From the NCBI GenBank assembly GCA_023053575.1, contig JAKZAP010000005.1, positions 11,470,001 to 11,534,000 of the forward strand: DNA of 64,000 bases, written 5' to 3'. The notes beneath the pieces are model-generated. The model was not told the DNA's origin. It did no database searches and saw only the letters and a list, made by a program, of their open reading frames with translations. Of the stretch, positions 1 to 27,500 are shown in pieces. Position 1 is the stretch's first letter. Each line of letters opens with the position of its first letter. The translations under genes and the position numbers were made by a program. Origin of the DNA: Branchinecta lynchi. Its lineage: Eukaryota; Arthropoda; Branchiopoda; Anostraca; Branchinectidae.

Positions 1-119
1 CCTTGGTTTTGTTTTTTGCTCTTAAACAGCTGTTAACAGTCAACTAGAGCCTACCTGAAACCTAAATATTCCTTAAGCCCAAGCTGACTTTGAAAAATAT
101 GTTCAAATAATGCATATAA

Positions 120-353
120 CAGTTGGGCACCAGACTTTTTGGAGAATTCCCCTCCACAGGGGAATCCCCTGCACAGGTGAAAAAGAATCCCCTGTGGAGT
201 GCTGTGGAGGAGATGGTGTTGGGGGAAAAGTGCAGTTTTCCCAACTGCTCACACTTTTACCCAACACTATCTCCTCCACAGGGGATTCTTTTTCACCTGT
301 GCAGGGGATTCCCATGTGGAGGGGAATTCTCCAAAAAGTCTGGTGCCCAACTG
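120..353. mobile_element. Palindromic MITE, TATAA target duplication
   Basis: A near-perfect foldback of 234 bp. The left arm starts CAGTTGGGCACCAGAC and the right arm ends in its reverse complement. TATAA flanks both sides (115-119 and 354-358), a 5-bp target-site duplication. No coding capacity. The CAG...TTGGGC end resembles hAT termini, but the duplication is 5 rather than 8 bp, so the superfamily is left open. The ORFs reading through both strands are products of the palindrome. Confidence 0.75.
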
Positions 354-490
354 TATAATGGATATGGCAGCTACGATTGTAGTAACTTTTTAACTTTTCA
401 GCTATGTACCTAATCGTAGGTGGCATAGCCTATCCATTTTATGCATTATTTGGATATAGCTCGACAACTTCCTGAAACCAGTTGTAGGCT

Positions 491-1454
491 ACATAAATCC
501 TAATTTTTGGACATGGACATGGTGTCCCAATGTCTGGGCATGGTGATTGCAGTCTAGTACACTAGTCCCATTTCAGGCACGGTGCTCAAACGTCTAGCAC
601 CATGCCTGGGTGCTAGACGTTCAAGCACTGTACCTTGGATTTCATGTATGGTGCATGGATTTCAGTATACAGTGCATACAGAAAAAACACAGTTTCTGCC
701 ATCACAACTGAGCACTGGCTCGGACAAGGCTGAAATTACTACTATGAATTAGAGAAATCAAAGACAATCCTTTATATATTTTTCACAACAAAAACAAAGG
801 GCTCTAATGATGATGGTGATGAAAAACCTAACAGCACCCTATCTATTTTCCATGTATTTTCCCTATCTATTCCCCAAGAGCCAATATTCTGGTTGGCTGC
901 TAGGTAGAAAAAGCTGAGGCACAGGACACTTTGCATGCAAAACCCTTGACTATGTAGAAAAGGAAATGAGGTTTTTCACATCTGTCATCAGCCGAGCCCT
1001 TTTGTTTTTGTTGTGAAAAATATATAAAGGATTGTCTTTAATTTCTCTAATTCATGGTAGCCTGTCCGAGCTGGTGCTCAGTTGTTATGACAGAAACTGT
1101 GTTTTTGATGTATGCACTGTATACTGCCATACATGAAATCCAAGGTACAGTGCTTGAACGTCTAGCACCCAGGCATGGTGCTAGACGTTTGAGCACCGTG
1201 CCTGAAAAGGGGCTAGTGTACTAGACTGGGTGGGTGATTGTATGTTCGTGCACCATGCCCTGCAGGTTGCCTGCAGGAAGGATGGTACCCCCATGAAAAT
1301 GTGTTGAATTGAGAGTCTGAAATGGAAATTAGCTTTTCAAGCGGATTTGTATGATGGTATGGTGGCCCCAGCGTATGAGCACGCACCATGCCCATGAGTT
1401 GGGGCATGCCCTGACATTGGGGCACCATGCCCAAAAATTTAGGGTTTGTGTATG
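491..1454. mobile_element. Large foldback element with GGCATGGTGC ends
   Basis: Two long inverted arms (about 500-830 and 985-1450) surround a short centre. The outer parts repeat GGCATGGTGCC-type motifs and 'gtctagcacc', and both arms contain the 'ccttggatttcatgtatgg' segment and its complement. The termini (aaatcctaatttttgg and its complement) match the element at 15045-15834, so this is one family. Non-coding. Exact ends are uncertain by a few bases. Confidence 0.7.
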
Positions 1455-1637
1455 ACTGCCTGAAACTCCTTGATTTTTTATACCCTATGCTGCTGGGTAT
1501 AGCTAGCTTTTGGAATATCCTGGCCTATGCCTAATGCTGGATACACAATGCCAAATAGGGGATACTCTGATCTGCTGTTATAAAACATTGATGATCTGAG
1601 TGAATCCCAGAAATAAACTAATCAGAATTCATCTGTA

Positions 1638-1877
1638 CAGTAGAGGTATGCTTTTGTTTGTTGACTTTGAACTTTGCCATTTTCATGCACTTGCGGTGAC
1701 CAAATTTAATTACCAGTTAGACAGAGATGTTAATTAAGGACCTTTGAAACACCGGAAAAGTTTTTTTGATCTCCATTGTATCATTTAGCTTAAAACTGCA
1801 CTGTTCACATTTAAGTAACTGTTCAAATAAACATACCTCTACTGGAATTAACTGTTCAAATTAGCTTACCTCTACTG
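1638..1877. mobile_element. TA-target MITE, CAGTAGAGGTATGC ends
   Basis: The left end CAGTAGAGGTATGC is preceded by TA and the right end CCTCTACTG is followed by TA, a Tc1/mariner-like TA duplication. A second internal copy of the end (cctctactg) lies near 1842-1850. The same terminus occurs at 11999-12729, 47888-47900 and 61922-61935. Confidence 0.65.
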
Positions 1878-2833
1878 TAGTAGAGCAGCTCAAGGTTAGG
1901 ATACCAACAGGTATCCAGCATTTGGCATAGGGTATCCGAAAATAGGGGTTTGTGGTAAAATGATCATATGGGAATGAAAATTACAACTTTATATAAAGTA
2001 AGAGCCAAGCTTTTACAACAAAAGAGGACGAGCATGTCACCTTCAGACGATTCCAACTAAAACCACTAGTAGCCACTATAGGCCATACCCACAAGATTTC
2101 GAAGCAAGAAGAAACAGCAGTTTGCAGAAAATCATAGAACTAGTTGGCAAGTTTGGATATTACAGTATTAAAGAGTACTTCACAACAAATAGCCTGTTCT
2201 AAAATTAGGAATCGGTGATTGACTGGGTCTACTCGAGTTTTTCTTTTCTTTCTTGGCATAATGTTTAGCATAGCCTATTCCAAAATCATGGATCTGTGGT
2301 AGACTGGGCCTATTGTAGTTTTTTCTTTTTCTTAGGCATGCGAAATGTGAAAAATAGTGTGAAAATTGCACAGTTCTCATCTTCCCACATAAGCTACTGT
2401 TTTAGCTGTAAAATTTAGAAAGTTAAGTAGAAATCTTCACCTGTTCTACATAGTGTGGTAAGAATCACTAAGGAGCTGTGCTAGGTTGCTGTTTCTGATA
2501 CTGTTCGACAAGGTTGTTTGAATTGTGTTTTACTTTGCCATCTCAAATGTGGCATCCTTTTTATAAGCTCCTTCAGCCCAAGCATACTGTGAATGATATC
2601 TTACTGTGTTAAACGGATGTATCAGCGAAACAAACCTGTGATCAGAGGTTCGTTTTTGTGGCCCAAACCTGAAGAGGGCCCTTGCCAAGATGGGCCAAAC
2701 TATCGCTCAAATAGAACTGAGCTGAAGTATCCGTTTTACGCAGTCAGATAGGTATCGTGTTTATTTTACTTAAAAAAAAAATTCCAGCTTTCATGTGGAC
2801 AACACAATTTGTGGACAATACAATTTGTTTTAG

Positions 2834-17003
<14,170 letters not shown>

Positions 17004-18410
17004 GAAGAATTTCCGTTCTAGGAACGATGGTTATTTCAATGGGTAATGTACGCTTTAAGGGGTGCAGTTTTTAAGGAATTTGTATTTTTGTTGCGACAAG
17101 TTTTAGCAAAGTTAAATCACTATCAAGGCGTTTCAGCTCGTATATTTCATAAATTAATAGGACCCATGATATCGACTCTTTCCCATTTTCTGATTGCTAA
17201 TGAGCCAGCGCGTAAGGCTACGTAATATCTTTGCGATGTTCCTTAAGTTTGATCCCTGGCCTAATCGAAGCTTCTTACAAAGCTCAGGTTCTTACAAAGC
17301 TCAGGTTCTTCCGATTATGCTCTTTATGGCTAATCCTTCATTCAGAGCCTCGTTTTTGTTGCATGCTGCAGGTCCACTTCTCGGCCGATTCCGGACTGAT
17401 TCTTTCTTCATCCGTTTTTGCACTGCAGCGCTTCCGAGGAAGACGGCAGCGCTTCTCGAGAATCACGGACTTGCTCCCCGACCAAGTCCGTGCTTCCCTG
17501 CAAGGTGCTGCAGCGCTGCCGCTTCAACCAAGAAGAAAGTGAATCCAAAAACGCATATTATGCAAAAGCAAAGAAGTGCTGCAGCAGCGATGCGGCAGCG
17601 CTATTGCAACAAATAAGAGGCTCAGATGAAAAATCGCCATTTGCCCAGCTGAGAGCCAGAAACGTCATCACGTCAAACTAACATAGGATTTGAGTTCGTT
17701 TGGTGACGTTTCTCGTTCTTCGCTAGGTTCCCTGGCGTGTTTCGGACTTTTCCCTCTTCCCTTCCGAACTGAATTCGTAGGGTCAAAGTTACTTAGACAG
17801 CGGAAAGTAATCTGCGATGCGGAAGTCAGCCAATTTGCCCCAGCTTCAGGCTGTTGCGTTATAAGCGACAAGATTTTTTATTTTATTTCCGATGTAAGGC
17901 AGAGTCACACAAATGTTCACACCGTAACGCAGAAGCAAGGGAAATGAGCTTTCTCACGACCGTCTGAGTGACAAGATGACAACGAAACACGGCGATATGA
18001 CCTTCAAAGTTTCTGGGATACAGTATCTATCGGTCAAACTTTTTTGTCATCTGGTTCAAATCAGGTAAAATTAAGGTAAATTCAACATGAGTGTTAACCA
18101 TCCCAAAAGAGCAGCATTTTTTTTAACTTTTCGGCATGACAAATTTACCTAATCCTTGTTTTTTCTGTGTTTTTCTTACTAAAACTGGCGTTTTCGGCTT
18201 TCAACGCCTCCTACACAGCGAGACAAAACGGTTTGTCTCGCGTTGCCTATCGCATCATTTGTGTCGTAGTCATAAAGCAGGTCTTTGTGCCAAACTGCAG
18301 CAGTGTGAACCATGGGCGAGAGGAAGTCGAAAAAATGGCGCACAATAGCTTCGTAGTGTTGTTATTTGACTTACTGGAAAAATTGAAGGAAACTCAATCA
18401 TCTCATGTCC

Positions 18411-18724
18411 ACACTGTCAGAAGTTTCATAGAAGATAACACAGGGATGCGCACTTTCAGCAGACAATACTTGGGATGTAATCTGTTGTGTTTGAAAACGT
18501 TATGCATAACAAGCATTTCCAGGAAGAGCCGAAAAACCGCAAAAAGCATCTGCTGAATTTCCGGTATCATGACGACAAACAAAAAGTCAGTAGATGCTTT
18601 TTCGGCTCTTCGGCAATGATGTTGTGCATAACGTTTTAAAAATCACAACAGATTACATCCCAAGTGTTGTCTGGTGAAACTGAACATCACTGTGTTATCT
18701 GTTATAAAACTTCTGACACTGCAA
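18411..18724. repeat. Long hairpin (inverted repeat)
   Basis: The left arm (about 18411-18510, with 'gtcagaagtttcatagaaga', 'ttgggatgtaatctgttgtg' and 'aacgttatgcataac') is answered by its complement on the right (about 18610-18724). An inner pair, 'aagagccgaaaaaccgcaaa' and 'gctttttcggctcttc', closes the stem. It looks like a palindromic MITE; target duplication not identified. Confidence 0.6.
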
Positions 18725-19540
18725 TGCCCTCAAATACCCCTGATTTCGCGCCAGCGGCCTCTTGCCATGGTCGCTGTCTGGCACTTTTTTGTAAACTCCT
18801 AATGTGTGAAGTCCGTATGTGGCTACCACAATACTCCTTGAGCCCAAGTTGACTGGGAAACATACATTCAAACAATGCTTAAAAAGGACATGTCAGCTAC
18901 GATGCTTTGGCAGTTATGTTCCGGCCCTTCATGGCAAGGTTCCTTGTCCGGCTGTCGAACTTCAGGGTCAACGTTGGGGAAGGAACAACTTGCAATGGAT
19001 AACTGAAGCTTCTACCGACTATAATAGTCGGTATTGTATTGTTTGAATATATGCTACCACACCTCTCAGTCCGCCGAACAAATATGAACGTGTCCCAAAC
19101 GGTTTGTCCACCGTCAATGCTTTATGTTTAAAATTATAGTTTTTTTTTTTACCGTCATTTCATCCATCTATCCTTTAGGGATCTTTAGTGTTCCTCAGAC
19201 GAGGAGATTTACCAGGAGGATCTCTGCATGGCAAGGGTGGCAAACGGATCTCCGAAGAGTTCGCCGACCGCTGCCAAAGCAGTGTCTGCGGAGACTAACT
19301 ACAACACCATTAGAGCTTGGTCACACTGGGCTCAAAACCAGCCTATTCGACAGACAACTGAAAATCCTTAGGGGACATGAGATTTGATATGCTTTGTGGC
19401 AGCTTGGGGATAATGAGCAGACTGCAATTAGGGGTCAATTAGGGTTCCTGTAACATAATTATACACAGTGTTTTGCTCTATTTGATCTCCTGAATTTAAA
19501 CGACAACATTCAGAATTAGTTATATCCTGTTCTTTTTTAT

Positions 19541-21033
19541 GGCACTTGCCTTCCGGCCAAGTGCCATATACCGATCACTTTTCCGTCGGTCGGTCGGTCA
19601 GTCCGGTGTTTGCGAGTTAGGGTACTTCCAGCTGTGCTAGAACGATGAAACTTGGCAGGCATATCAGGGATCCGACCAAACTAACTTGGAAATAGTCACT
19701 TGCTCGATCCGACTATCGTGGGGCGGGAGGGAGGGGAGTCGGAATCCGGAATTTAGTGACATGCATAACTTTCGAACGGGTGATGGGATCTTAATAAAAA
19801 TTGATATTTGTAAAGACGTCACGTCTCAGATGTCCCACTACAAGTCCGGACCGAATCCAATGAATGTGTGGGGGGGGGTCGGAGGAGGGAACCGGAGATC
19901 ATGTGATACGCTTAGAGTGGAGAGATCGGGATGCAACTTGGTGGGAGGCACAAGCGCAAGCCCTAGGTAAATTATTTACAGAACCGGACCGGATTCCTGC
20001 ACTGTGGGGGGAGCTGGAGAGGGGTTCCGGAATTCCGCTGATACGGAGTTAAGTTACTTCCAGGTGGGCTACGACAATGAAACTTGAGGCATGTGTAACT
20101 TTTGAACGAGTGGTCGGATCTTAACGAAACTTGCTATTTGGAAAGCCTCGTGTTTCGGATGTTCCGTTTTAAGTCCGGACCGGATCCGACGAATGTGTGG
20201 GGGGGGGGGACCGGAAATCTTGTGACACGCTTAGAGTGGAGCGATTGGGATGAAACTTGGTGGGAAGAACAGGGACAAGACCTAGATACATAAGTGACAA
20301 AACCGGACCGGGTTCGGGCAATGTGAGGGGAGTTGATGGGGTGTGGGGGGTCCGGAATTTCGGTGATTGCGAATTAAGGTACTTCCAGATGTGCTAGGAC
20401 GATTCTGACTAGATTGGCTTAGAACTAATCCTAACCACAAAGTACAAAAAATACTTTTAAGCAAAGTATACATTTTAACTCAAGGGTGTTGATCAAAAGC
20501 TTATTTTTATGAAAAGCTTATTTTGAAAAGTCAAAAAAGTACTTTAACCAAATGATATATATTCATGATCCCCAAGGGCCCATGATAATTTTTGCCTTGA
20601 GGGTTTTGCTTATAACTAAATTTCTTAAAATACAAAAAATAATTTGGACCAAAATATACTTTTTCATGATGCCAATGAGCTAATTATCATTTGAGCTAAT
20701 TATCATTTGCGCTTCAAGAGTGCTCATTACAGATGAATCTCTATAGCGCCCTTAAAGTGCGCATCATATTTGATGGTGCAAGACGGATACGTCAGCTGAA
20801 TTTATTGGAGCTATATTTCAATTTTTTTTTTTTTTTGCGCATCATCACGGCCAAACGCACAGAAAAATAGTTTTTACGAACAATACATTCTCGTGATGTC
20901 CAAGGACCCATAACCATTCTTATCTCAAGGGTTTTGCTTACAAATGATCACAACAAACCCACGAATTGACGAATTCCTACTTTAATCGTCTGACCCAGCC
21001 TTGCAAGTGCCATATGAGCTTTCAGCTATTGTT
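19541..21033 (+). mobile_element. Long repeat with AAGTGCCATA ends
   Basis: Starts with a hairpin GGCACTTGCC/GGCCAAGTGCC (19541-19565), then 'atataccgatc', a GGTCGGTC tract and units containing 'gatgaaacttggcaggcat', 'ccggaccggatcc' and G runs. It ends in 'caagtgccatatgagctttc' (near 21004-21023). The same architecture is at 57895-59526, 62619-63880 and, truncated and reversed, 35160-35525. Non-coding as far as I can read it. Perhaps a Helitron-like derivative, but that is only suggested by the terminal hairpin and microsatellite. Confidence 0.6.
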
Positions 21034-21371
21034 TTACTTTTGCAACCCAAAAAAGCCAGGAAATGAGCCAAGTGCGACCAATCTCCTATGATAACTGAGC
21101 TAGTACCGCCAAAAGTCATGCTAGATGGCGATGATCATCTGAATCCACGATACCATTACTTCTGATTAGAAGTTTCAGTGTATGAGAATAGTCCGAAGTA
21201 ATATGGGCGAATTGACGTAGGCGCGAAGAAAAACTCCCCCACCCTGAAAGCTATACTGGCTCCAATCGAAATCGGAGGGAATTATGGTTTATCCGTACAC
21301 CAAAATAAATATCAAAATAGGGGTTAAGTTATAAAAATAACAAACAAAACTGCAATTTGCAGTCAACAAGA

Positions 21372-21518
21372 TTAGCCTACCATCAGGGCTCTCAAATGTC
21401 GCTGTTCCTTTTCTTCGCGATTTGAGAGAAAGTTCTGCACCCGCTCCGAGCGTCCGGGGTCGGGTATAACTTTCTGATTTTCCCGCCAGTGCTTATTTTC
21501 TTTGACTTGTCTGGCTTC
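21372..21518 (-). CDS. DHDDS: DHDDS last exon with stop
   Basis: Acceptor cttttcatttag on the minus strand. Reads [15 protein letters not shown], then [22 protein letters not shown] and TAA (21374-21372). It matches the charged tail that follows the catalytic domain (human KARDMYAEERKRQQ) only loosely. Support is the exact phase match and the position after VYPTIQ. Confidence 0.75.
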   Translation of the reverse strand, partial: EARQVKENKHWRENQKVIPDPGRSERVQNFLSNREEKEQRHLRALMVG

Positions 21519-24500
21519 CTAAATGAAAAGTAGAAAACTAGTTAAATTCCAGCTTGTCGTTTCTTTCTATTCTCTATATGCGACATTATAGCGATGGACC
21601 TGACTGTTTCATCCTGCCTTGAAAATTCAGGAAAACCACAGATCCATTTTTGTGTTGTGTTTTACAGACTTTCTACGGACTGGTCGGATACCGTGTACAA
21701 TTTGCAATAGCTTGCATGTTCAATAAAATCTGCGGGTCTACAACTAATTTTTTATTGGCATGGTACTTGAGTCATGTAGCGATCGTAAGGTCTGTCGGTC
21801 TGTCCTGGTTTTACTAGTTTGGGCGATTCCACAAAAGCTAGGGCGAGCAGGCGTATCAGGGACCTGACCAAATTACCTTGGAAAAAATCACTTCCCCGAC
21901 CCGGTCATCGTGGGGGGGATGGAGGGATAGGGAATCCGGAATCTAGTGACACGTATAACTTTGGAACGGGTGATCGGACGTGCATGAAACTTGACCAGTG
22001 CCAATAACACGTTCAGACCGGATCCAATAACTGGGGAGGGGGGCACCGGAAATCTCACGAAACGCTTAGAGTCGAGGAGTGGGGATGGAACTTGGTGGGA
22101 AGAACAAGCAAAAACCCTAGACATATAACTGACAAAACAGGACCGGATCGTGTCACAGTGGGAGAAGTTGGAGGGGTTTCCCGCAATTCTGACGATCGCG
22201 AGTTCGGGGACCTAGGACCATGAAACTTGCAGGCATATTAGGGATTCTACCAGATTGACTTGAATATAGTCCCTTCCCCGATCACCGTGGGCGGAGGAGA
22301 TAGATGGGGAGTCCGGAATTTAGTGACATTCAGAACTTGGGAACGGGTCATCGGATGGTATTGAAACTTCACATGAATCAAGAACAATAGTCTTATATTT
22401 TCAATTTCAAATCTGGACCGGATCCTATAACTGGTGGGAGGGGGGCTGGAGGAGGAAACCGGAAATCTCGTGAAACGCGTAAGAGTCGAGGGATCGGGAT
22501 AGAACTTGGTGACAAGAACATGAGGGATATGGAATCCGGAGTCTAGTGTCATAAATAACTTTCGTATCGGATGTGAATAAAACTCAACATGTGGCAAGCG
22601 CTAATGTCTCAGATGTCCCATTCCAAGTCCGGACCAATTCCTGTTACGGTGTGGGGAGCTCGAAAGGGGGCTCCGGAAATCTTGTGAAACCCTTCCAAAT
22701 ACTTCGTGGTCAGATTCTGTTCGGGCATAGCATTTTCACAGCTAGATTATTTGCTCCTACCATCGACTCAGCCAAACGCGAACCGGAACCAGAGTACGAC
22801 AAACCTTCTATTCTGAAATAGTTGTCAAAGGGTGGAATAACCATTTCAGATTTACTATATCAACTTGTGACGAAAGGATCTCGGGAGAGAGAACCGACCT
22901 TGACACCTGACAACCTTATCTGACAAACATGCTAATTTTTCTTACAAGTGATATATGTGCTTTCAACTCTTATTTTTCCCGGGAATTCTGATCCGGCTTG
23001 ATTTCACCGTGGATACAGGGTACCTTAGATACAGTAAAAGCCGAATACATTAGTTGCGTTTTTGACCAAATTCTCCGTTCTGAATTCTCCATTCTCGTAC
23101 AAATTACCATTTTTGCTCTTCTGGCTTCTCCACTCTCACTTTTGACAAAACACTAATTTGGCATCTCGTCCGCAACCCGGTACACGTGTTTATGCATATT
23201 GAACACTCGCACTCTGTTGACCAATCAGGGAGGAGAATGGAGAGAGGAGAATCGAGAATTCACCATCGAAAAAACTTCTCGATTCTGCAGAATCGCGAGG
23301 CATTCCCCGTTCTCGATTCTGACGAAAACGCAAGAAAAGGAGAATTCGCTTAAATTGGTTAGTCCAAAACGCGAAATAGGGGAATCGCAAGGAGAATTCG
23401 GATCAAAAACGCAACTATTATTTTTGGTTCGTCGGATTCGAATCCGGCTATTCCTCATCTCTATCCGCACTACGATTAACTGAGCAAAAATAGCATATAT
23501 GACAACACAGGTTACTAATAAGATGGCGCGACTATTCCTTACCTGAATAGTCGGATACACAGCTTGGTAATGGATGACTGCTTTACACAGCTCCCAGAAA
23601 CTGAACTCCGGCCACAGGACGGGCGTGAAGTGCAAGCAGCTGTAAGCCGTCTGAAACAAAGATAACAGATTAGTCGGTTTCACTGTTGGGATTTTCTTGG
23701 AAACAATCTCATTAGTTGTGTTTTTGCAGATATCATGGTATCTGTTCCCACGGCAACTGGATCTGCAATTAGTCGTTTTTGCATTTACCGTCGTATCTGA
23801 TAATAAGGTTGCTCTGCAAAAACGACAATTGCCGGAATCGCGCTTTTCGAAGTAAAACTTCTTTCCAACCAATTCGAAAAAATCCTAGGCTTATTGTTGG
23901 TGATATGGAAGAAATCGTAGGCTTTATTGTTCGTGATGATGAAAGTGAGATGACTTTTTCAGATACCTGATGGCCAGATACCACGATAACTGCAGACACG
24001 ACTTTAGACCGTGGTATCAGATACCACCATAACTGCAAAAACGATTTTAGACCGTGGTATCAGATGCCACGGTAACTGCAAAACGACATTAGACCGTGGC
24101 ATCAGATACCATGGTACCTGCAAAAACGCAACTACTAAAAACTGAAACTCACTCGCACTACCACCGCTCTATTCTATATTACTTAAAGAATAAACAGAGC
24201 TTGCAACAGCGACCCACTCTTCTTCCCTAGACACTCGGTGTATTTTTCTTTACGGAACTCAATGTTAAAGCACAATCGACACTTCTAGTGCTTTACTTTG
24301 TATTACATGCTTCACAAATAAACATTTCCGACTTCCTTTAGAAGGCGCTACGAAAATCGGCCGTTTTCTTGTTATCCCTTGTCTTTACCTCTCTGGCATT
24401 TCGGCGATCCAAATCTTAGGAGCTGGGATATCGTGGCAGGAAATTCAAAAACTCCCAGCAATACTTGATCGAAAAGGATATATTTGAGATGTCACCAAAG

Positions 24501-27500
24501 TCAAGACGCAGATGCAATTTAGCTGTGCTGTGCGCAGATGCAATAAGCTTATAAAAATAACATAGCTACAAAAATCATTCAAAAACAAATAACCTATTCA
24601 AATCTGAATTATACAAGCTGATTTATGCACAAAATAAAGATCTACTAAGTATTATAAGAAACATCACTTTTATCTTTGTCCAAGCTAGTAAATTGAGCAT
24701 GTACTGGCCCAAAAAATTACGCTTTGAAATATCACAGAGAGGAAATTGTTGAAAAAGCTGCTGGTCTAGGCGGTAAGCATTGTTCCTAGGTTGTTACAGA
24801 GTGGGATTGGGATAGTTTGATGTGCCCATTGAACTTTAAGCGTTCAAACGTCAATTTTTTTCTTTTCAACCTCTATTCGACTGCACCTCTCACACGATCG
24901 AGTCTTTCGAGATTATACTCTTGATGACTAACTCGTCATGCCGATGATGAATTGGAAACGTACGAGAAAAACGTCGTTGATTAGTTTAAACAGGATTTGA
25001 ATCAACTTTGAGGGTTCGTTTGGGTGACGTCTTGTTCTTCGAGGTTCACCGGCGTGTTCTGGACTTCATATAGAGAATCTGGATTCCTCGATTTGCGTAA
25101 CTCAATAGCAACTGGACGTGAAAACAGACTACGCCGCTTCTTGCTTCGCCTTTCGCACTGAACAACCAAAATGTTGACATTAAATCCACTAGTAGTAATA
25201 GTAATACATTTTAATCCGTTTTTCCGCGACTCCAATTAATAAGAGTTTGTGGCGCGACCTACAAGGCTTGTGTGGCTTTATGTGGGGGATGGATCACTCG
25301 GCTCGTATCACGAAGACGAACGCAGCTAGACGCGTGATTCCATGTGAACTGCAGGACACATTGAACGTCTATCCTTCAAACGCGCATGGCAGTCCAGCCT
25401 CTGGCTTGGACTACACCTGACTGAGGGTCGGTTTATTATATACATACGAATGGGAGTTAGTACGCGGTGGGTTGAAACCCACGGCTAAGACTCCCTGGGT
25501 TCGTAATCTGGGAGGATTCCCGATGGCCTCGCTGCCGTTCAGGGCAACCTTCTTAAATGTATGGCAATGTCCGACGAGATCCCGCACCTGTTCGCAGGCT
25601 AGCTGGGGAACGTCGTTCTTGAGGTATGCCGCTGGGGCGTACGCCTGGACACCGCAGAGTAGCGCACGTGGCGCGAAAATACGCGGTAGCCGGGATGTGC
25701 TTTGAATAATTCATTTCGTGTCACTAAGAGCGTGTTCTATCCTACTTAACGTAGTTACTACGCATGACGTCACGAATTCCGGATTTTTGCCTTCAAGGCT
25801 GGAACGATTTTTCTATTTTCCAGCAGGATTTCACGCCAGGGGTGAATCCGACCAATCACGTTACAGAGATGCGTAGTTACTACGCTTACTACGCTCCCGA
25901 GCATGGTAAGCAAATAGTAACTATTAGTTACTATTCCGACAAGGTTGGAACGGTCAGCGTAGTAACTTTTCGTGAGGATGGAACGGAAATAGTAACTAAT
26001 AGTAACTATTGTCAGAAGGGTGGAACACGCTCTAAGAGTTGGAAAGGTGGATGATCAGGAGACGAGAGGGCAAGTCTTGAACATGGCACTAGAGTAGGCT
26101 GGCGGGAAATTCAAATTTAGCTGCCATTTACGTCCAAATAACACAATTAGCTACTGTATCAAGCAGATAAGCGTAAAACTGAGGATCTTTCGGCACGAAA
26201 CGGCAAAGACGTAAGCCTAAAGTTCAATTTATTGAGATTTTGTCTGGATTTTATTTTAATTTTAAGACATTTGAAATTACCGCAAAAAAACACAGACAAA
26301 ACGACGTGTCAGCGAGGTTTGTGAGTAGAGTGTGCGGCAAACACTTACTCCGCGACAAACAGAAGTGTGTGGCATTCAGGTGCGCCGCGAAAAAAAACGC
26401 CTTTAAAATACGTGAGAGAAACAGTCTAAAGCTGCCCATCCTTCAAGGCCGCATGGGGAATGAAACAGAAATAGAAACACAACACTGAATACGCACCTTC
26501 AAGTCCCCATAATCACTAAACGGTGCTCTTTCAGACTATATGATCGATTGTTTTCCATAGTTTTCTTCCCTATCAAGACATTCCTTAAGTTCATGTCAAA
26601 AACTTACAAAGCCCCTTCTTAAATCACGCGTTCACGGTCGTCTCATTCTATTCTCAAACCCTTGAACAAAGCACATCCGTTTCTTGTCTTTTCTCTTGCG
26701 CCTTACACCGCATCTAGCCGTTGTCTCTTGTGTCCCGGAGACGAATGCCGGAATTCCTATTGATTGTCTCAGGTAACACACCTAAGTCATAATCAGTTAC
26801 CATATTCGAACACCTCAGCAGATCAATAATTTGAACGATCAAGTAGAAAGCATGAACTGAGAAATAATAAAACAGGACAGTTCAAGTCTTTAGCTCTGGG
26901 TCATTCCAGCGAAATAAACCAGGCAAAAAAATCGATTTCTCAGATTTTGAAAAAAATTTCTCAGAATGATGTACCAGCGTCTAGGACCATCCATTAGCAC
27001 TTTTGTGGCTATCGAGCCAGAAATAGTCTTAACTAGGATGTTCGAAAACTAAAATTCTCGTGGAAATGCATTATTTTTATGACAAAATGAATTAGTCTCA
27101 CAACCTAAAAATAAAAATTGATAAATGAATTTCAGTTTTCAGATCTTACTGTTAGCTCGACTGTTAGACCAGAACCTGCCTGGACCAATTCTTAGCTGTC
27201 CAAAGGCCCGAAATCTTCTCTTTCGCTTACTTTCAGAAACTTCCTACAATGCATGCTTTTGCTCTTTTCACGTGTAAGTTTGCGCGAGGGTGGTAAATTA
27301 TTCATATACTTGGTTATATGCATTTCTGAAACGCTAACTGAGTTCCGTTGTCAGTACATTTTTATTATCTATAGGCTGCAACTATTTAAGAAACTGAAAG
27401 TTTGTATTTGCAACTGTGTACAAAGAAATGTAGAACTTGGTAATATTATGGCGAAGTTACAAGTTTTTCTATCTTCAGTCTATCAACATCTGTTATGTAC

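Larger units (their letters stand above)
1..2833. other. Spacer or intron upstream of first visible CPOX exon
   Basis: No coding exon could be supported here. The stretch holds three palindromic elements (120-353, about 491-1454, 1638-1877) and, at about 2570-2730, a copy of the 'cttcagcccaag' foldback repeat that recurs across the window. The missing 5' CPOX exon, with the start codon and mitochondrial targeting peptide, must lie here unrecognised or before the window. It has to end in codon phase 2 to join the exon at 2834. Confidence 0.6.
17004..21371. other. Tail-to-tail spacer between CPOX and DHDDS
   Basis: 3' flanks of both genes. Contains short direct repeats 'cttacaaagctcaggtt' (about 17275-17308), CTGCAGCGCT-rich motifs repeated at 17420-17600, a 310-bp hairpin (18411-18724), a foldback-family copy near 18845-18970 and a long repeat at 19541-21033. 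No further gene was supported. Confidence 0.6.

Noticed and set aside
2757..2833. Start codon at 2757 as the CPOX initiator
   Set aside because: The 25 codons before 2834 are intron-like, end in a good acceptor (tttgttttag) and lack a mitochondrial targeting composition.
17194..17616. 140-codon ORF just after CPOX
   Set aside because: Overlaps direct repeats and CTGCAGCGCT motifs. No domain, and two overlapping frames look equally plausible.
23225..23872. 215-codon ORF on the minus strand
   Set aside because: It only passes through DHDDS exon 5 in its correct frame. The flanking parts are intron and capped elements B and C, and real splice sites bound the exon.
25472..25705. 77-codon ORF next to the 5.8S-like sequence
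   Set aside because: Lies in the putative ITS2 tract; position and composition fit rDNA spacer better than a gene.
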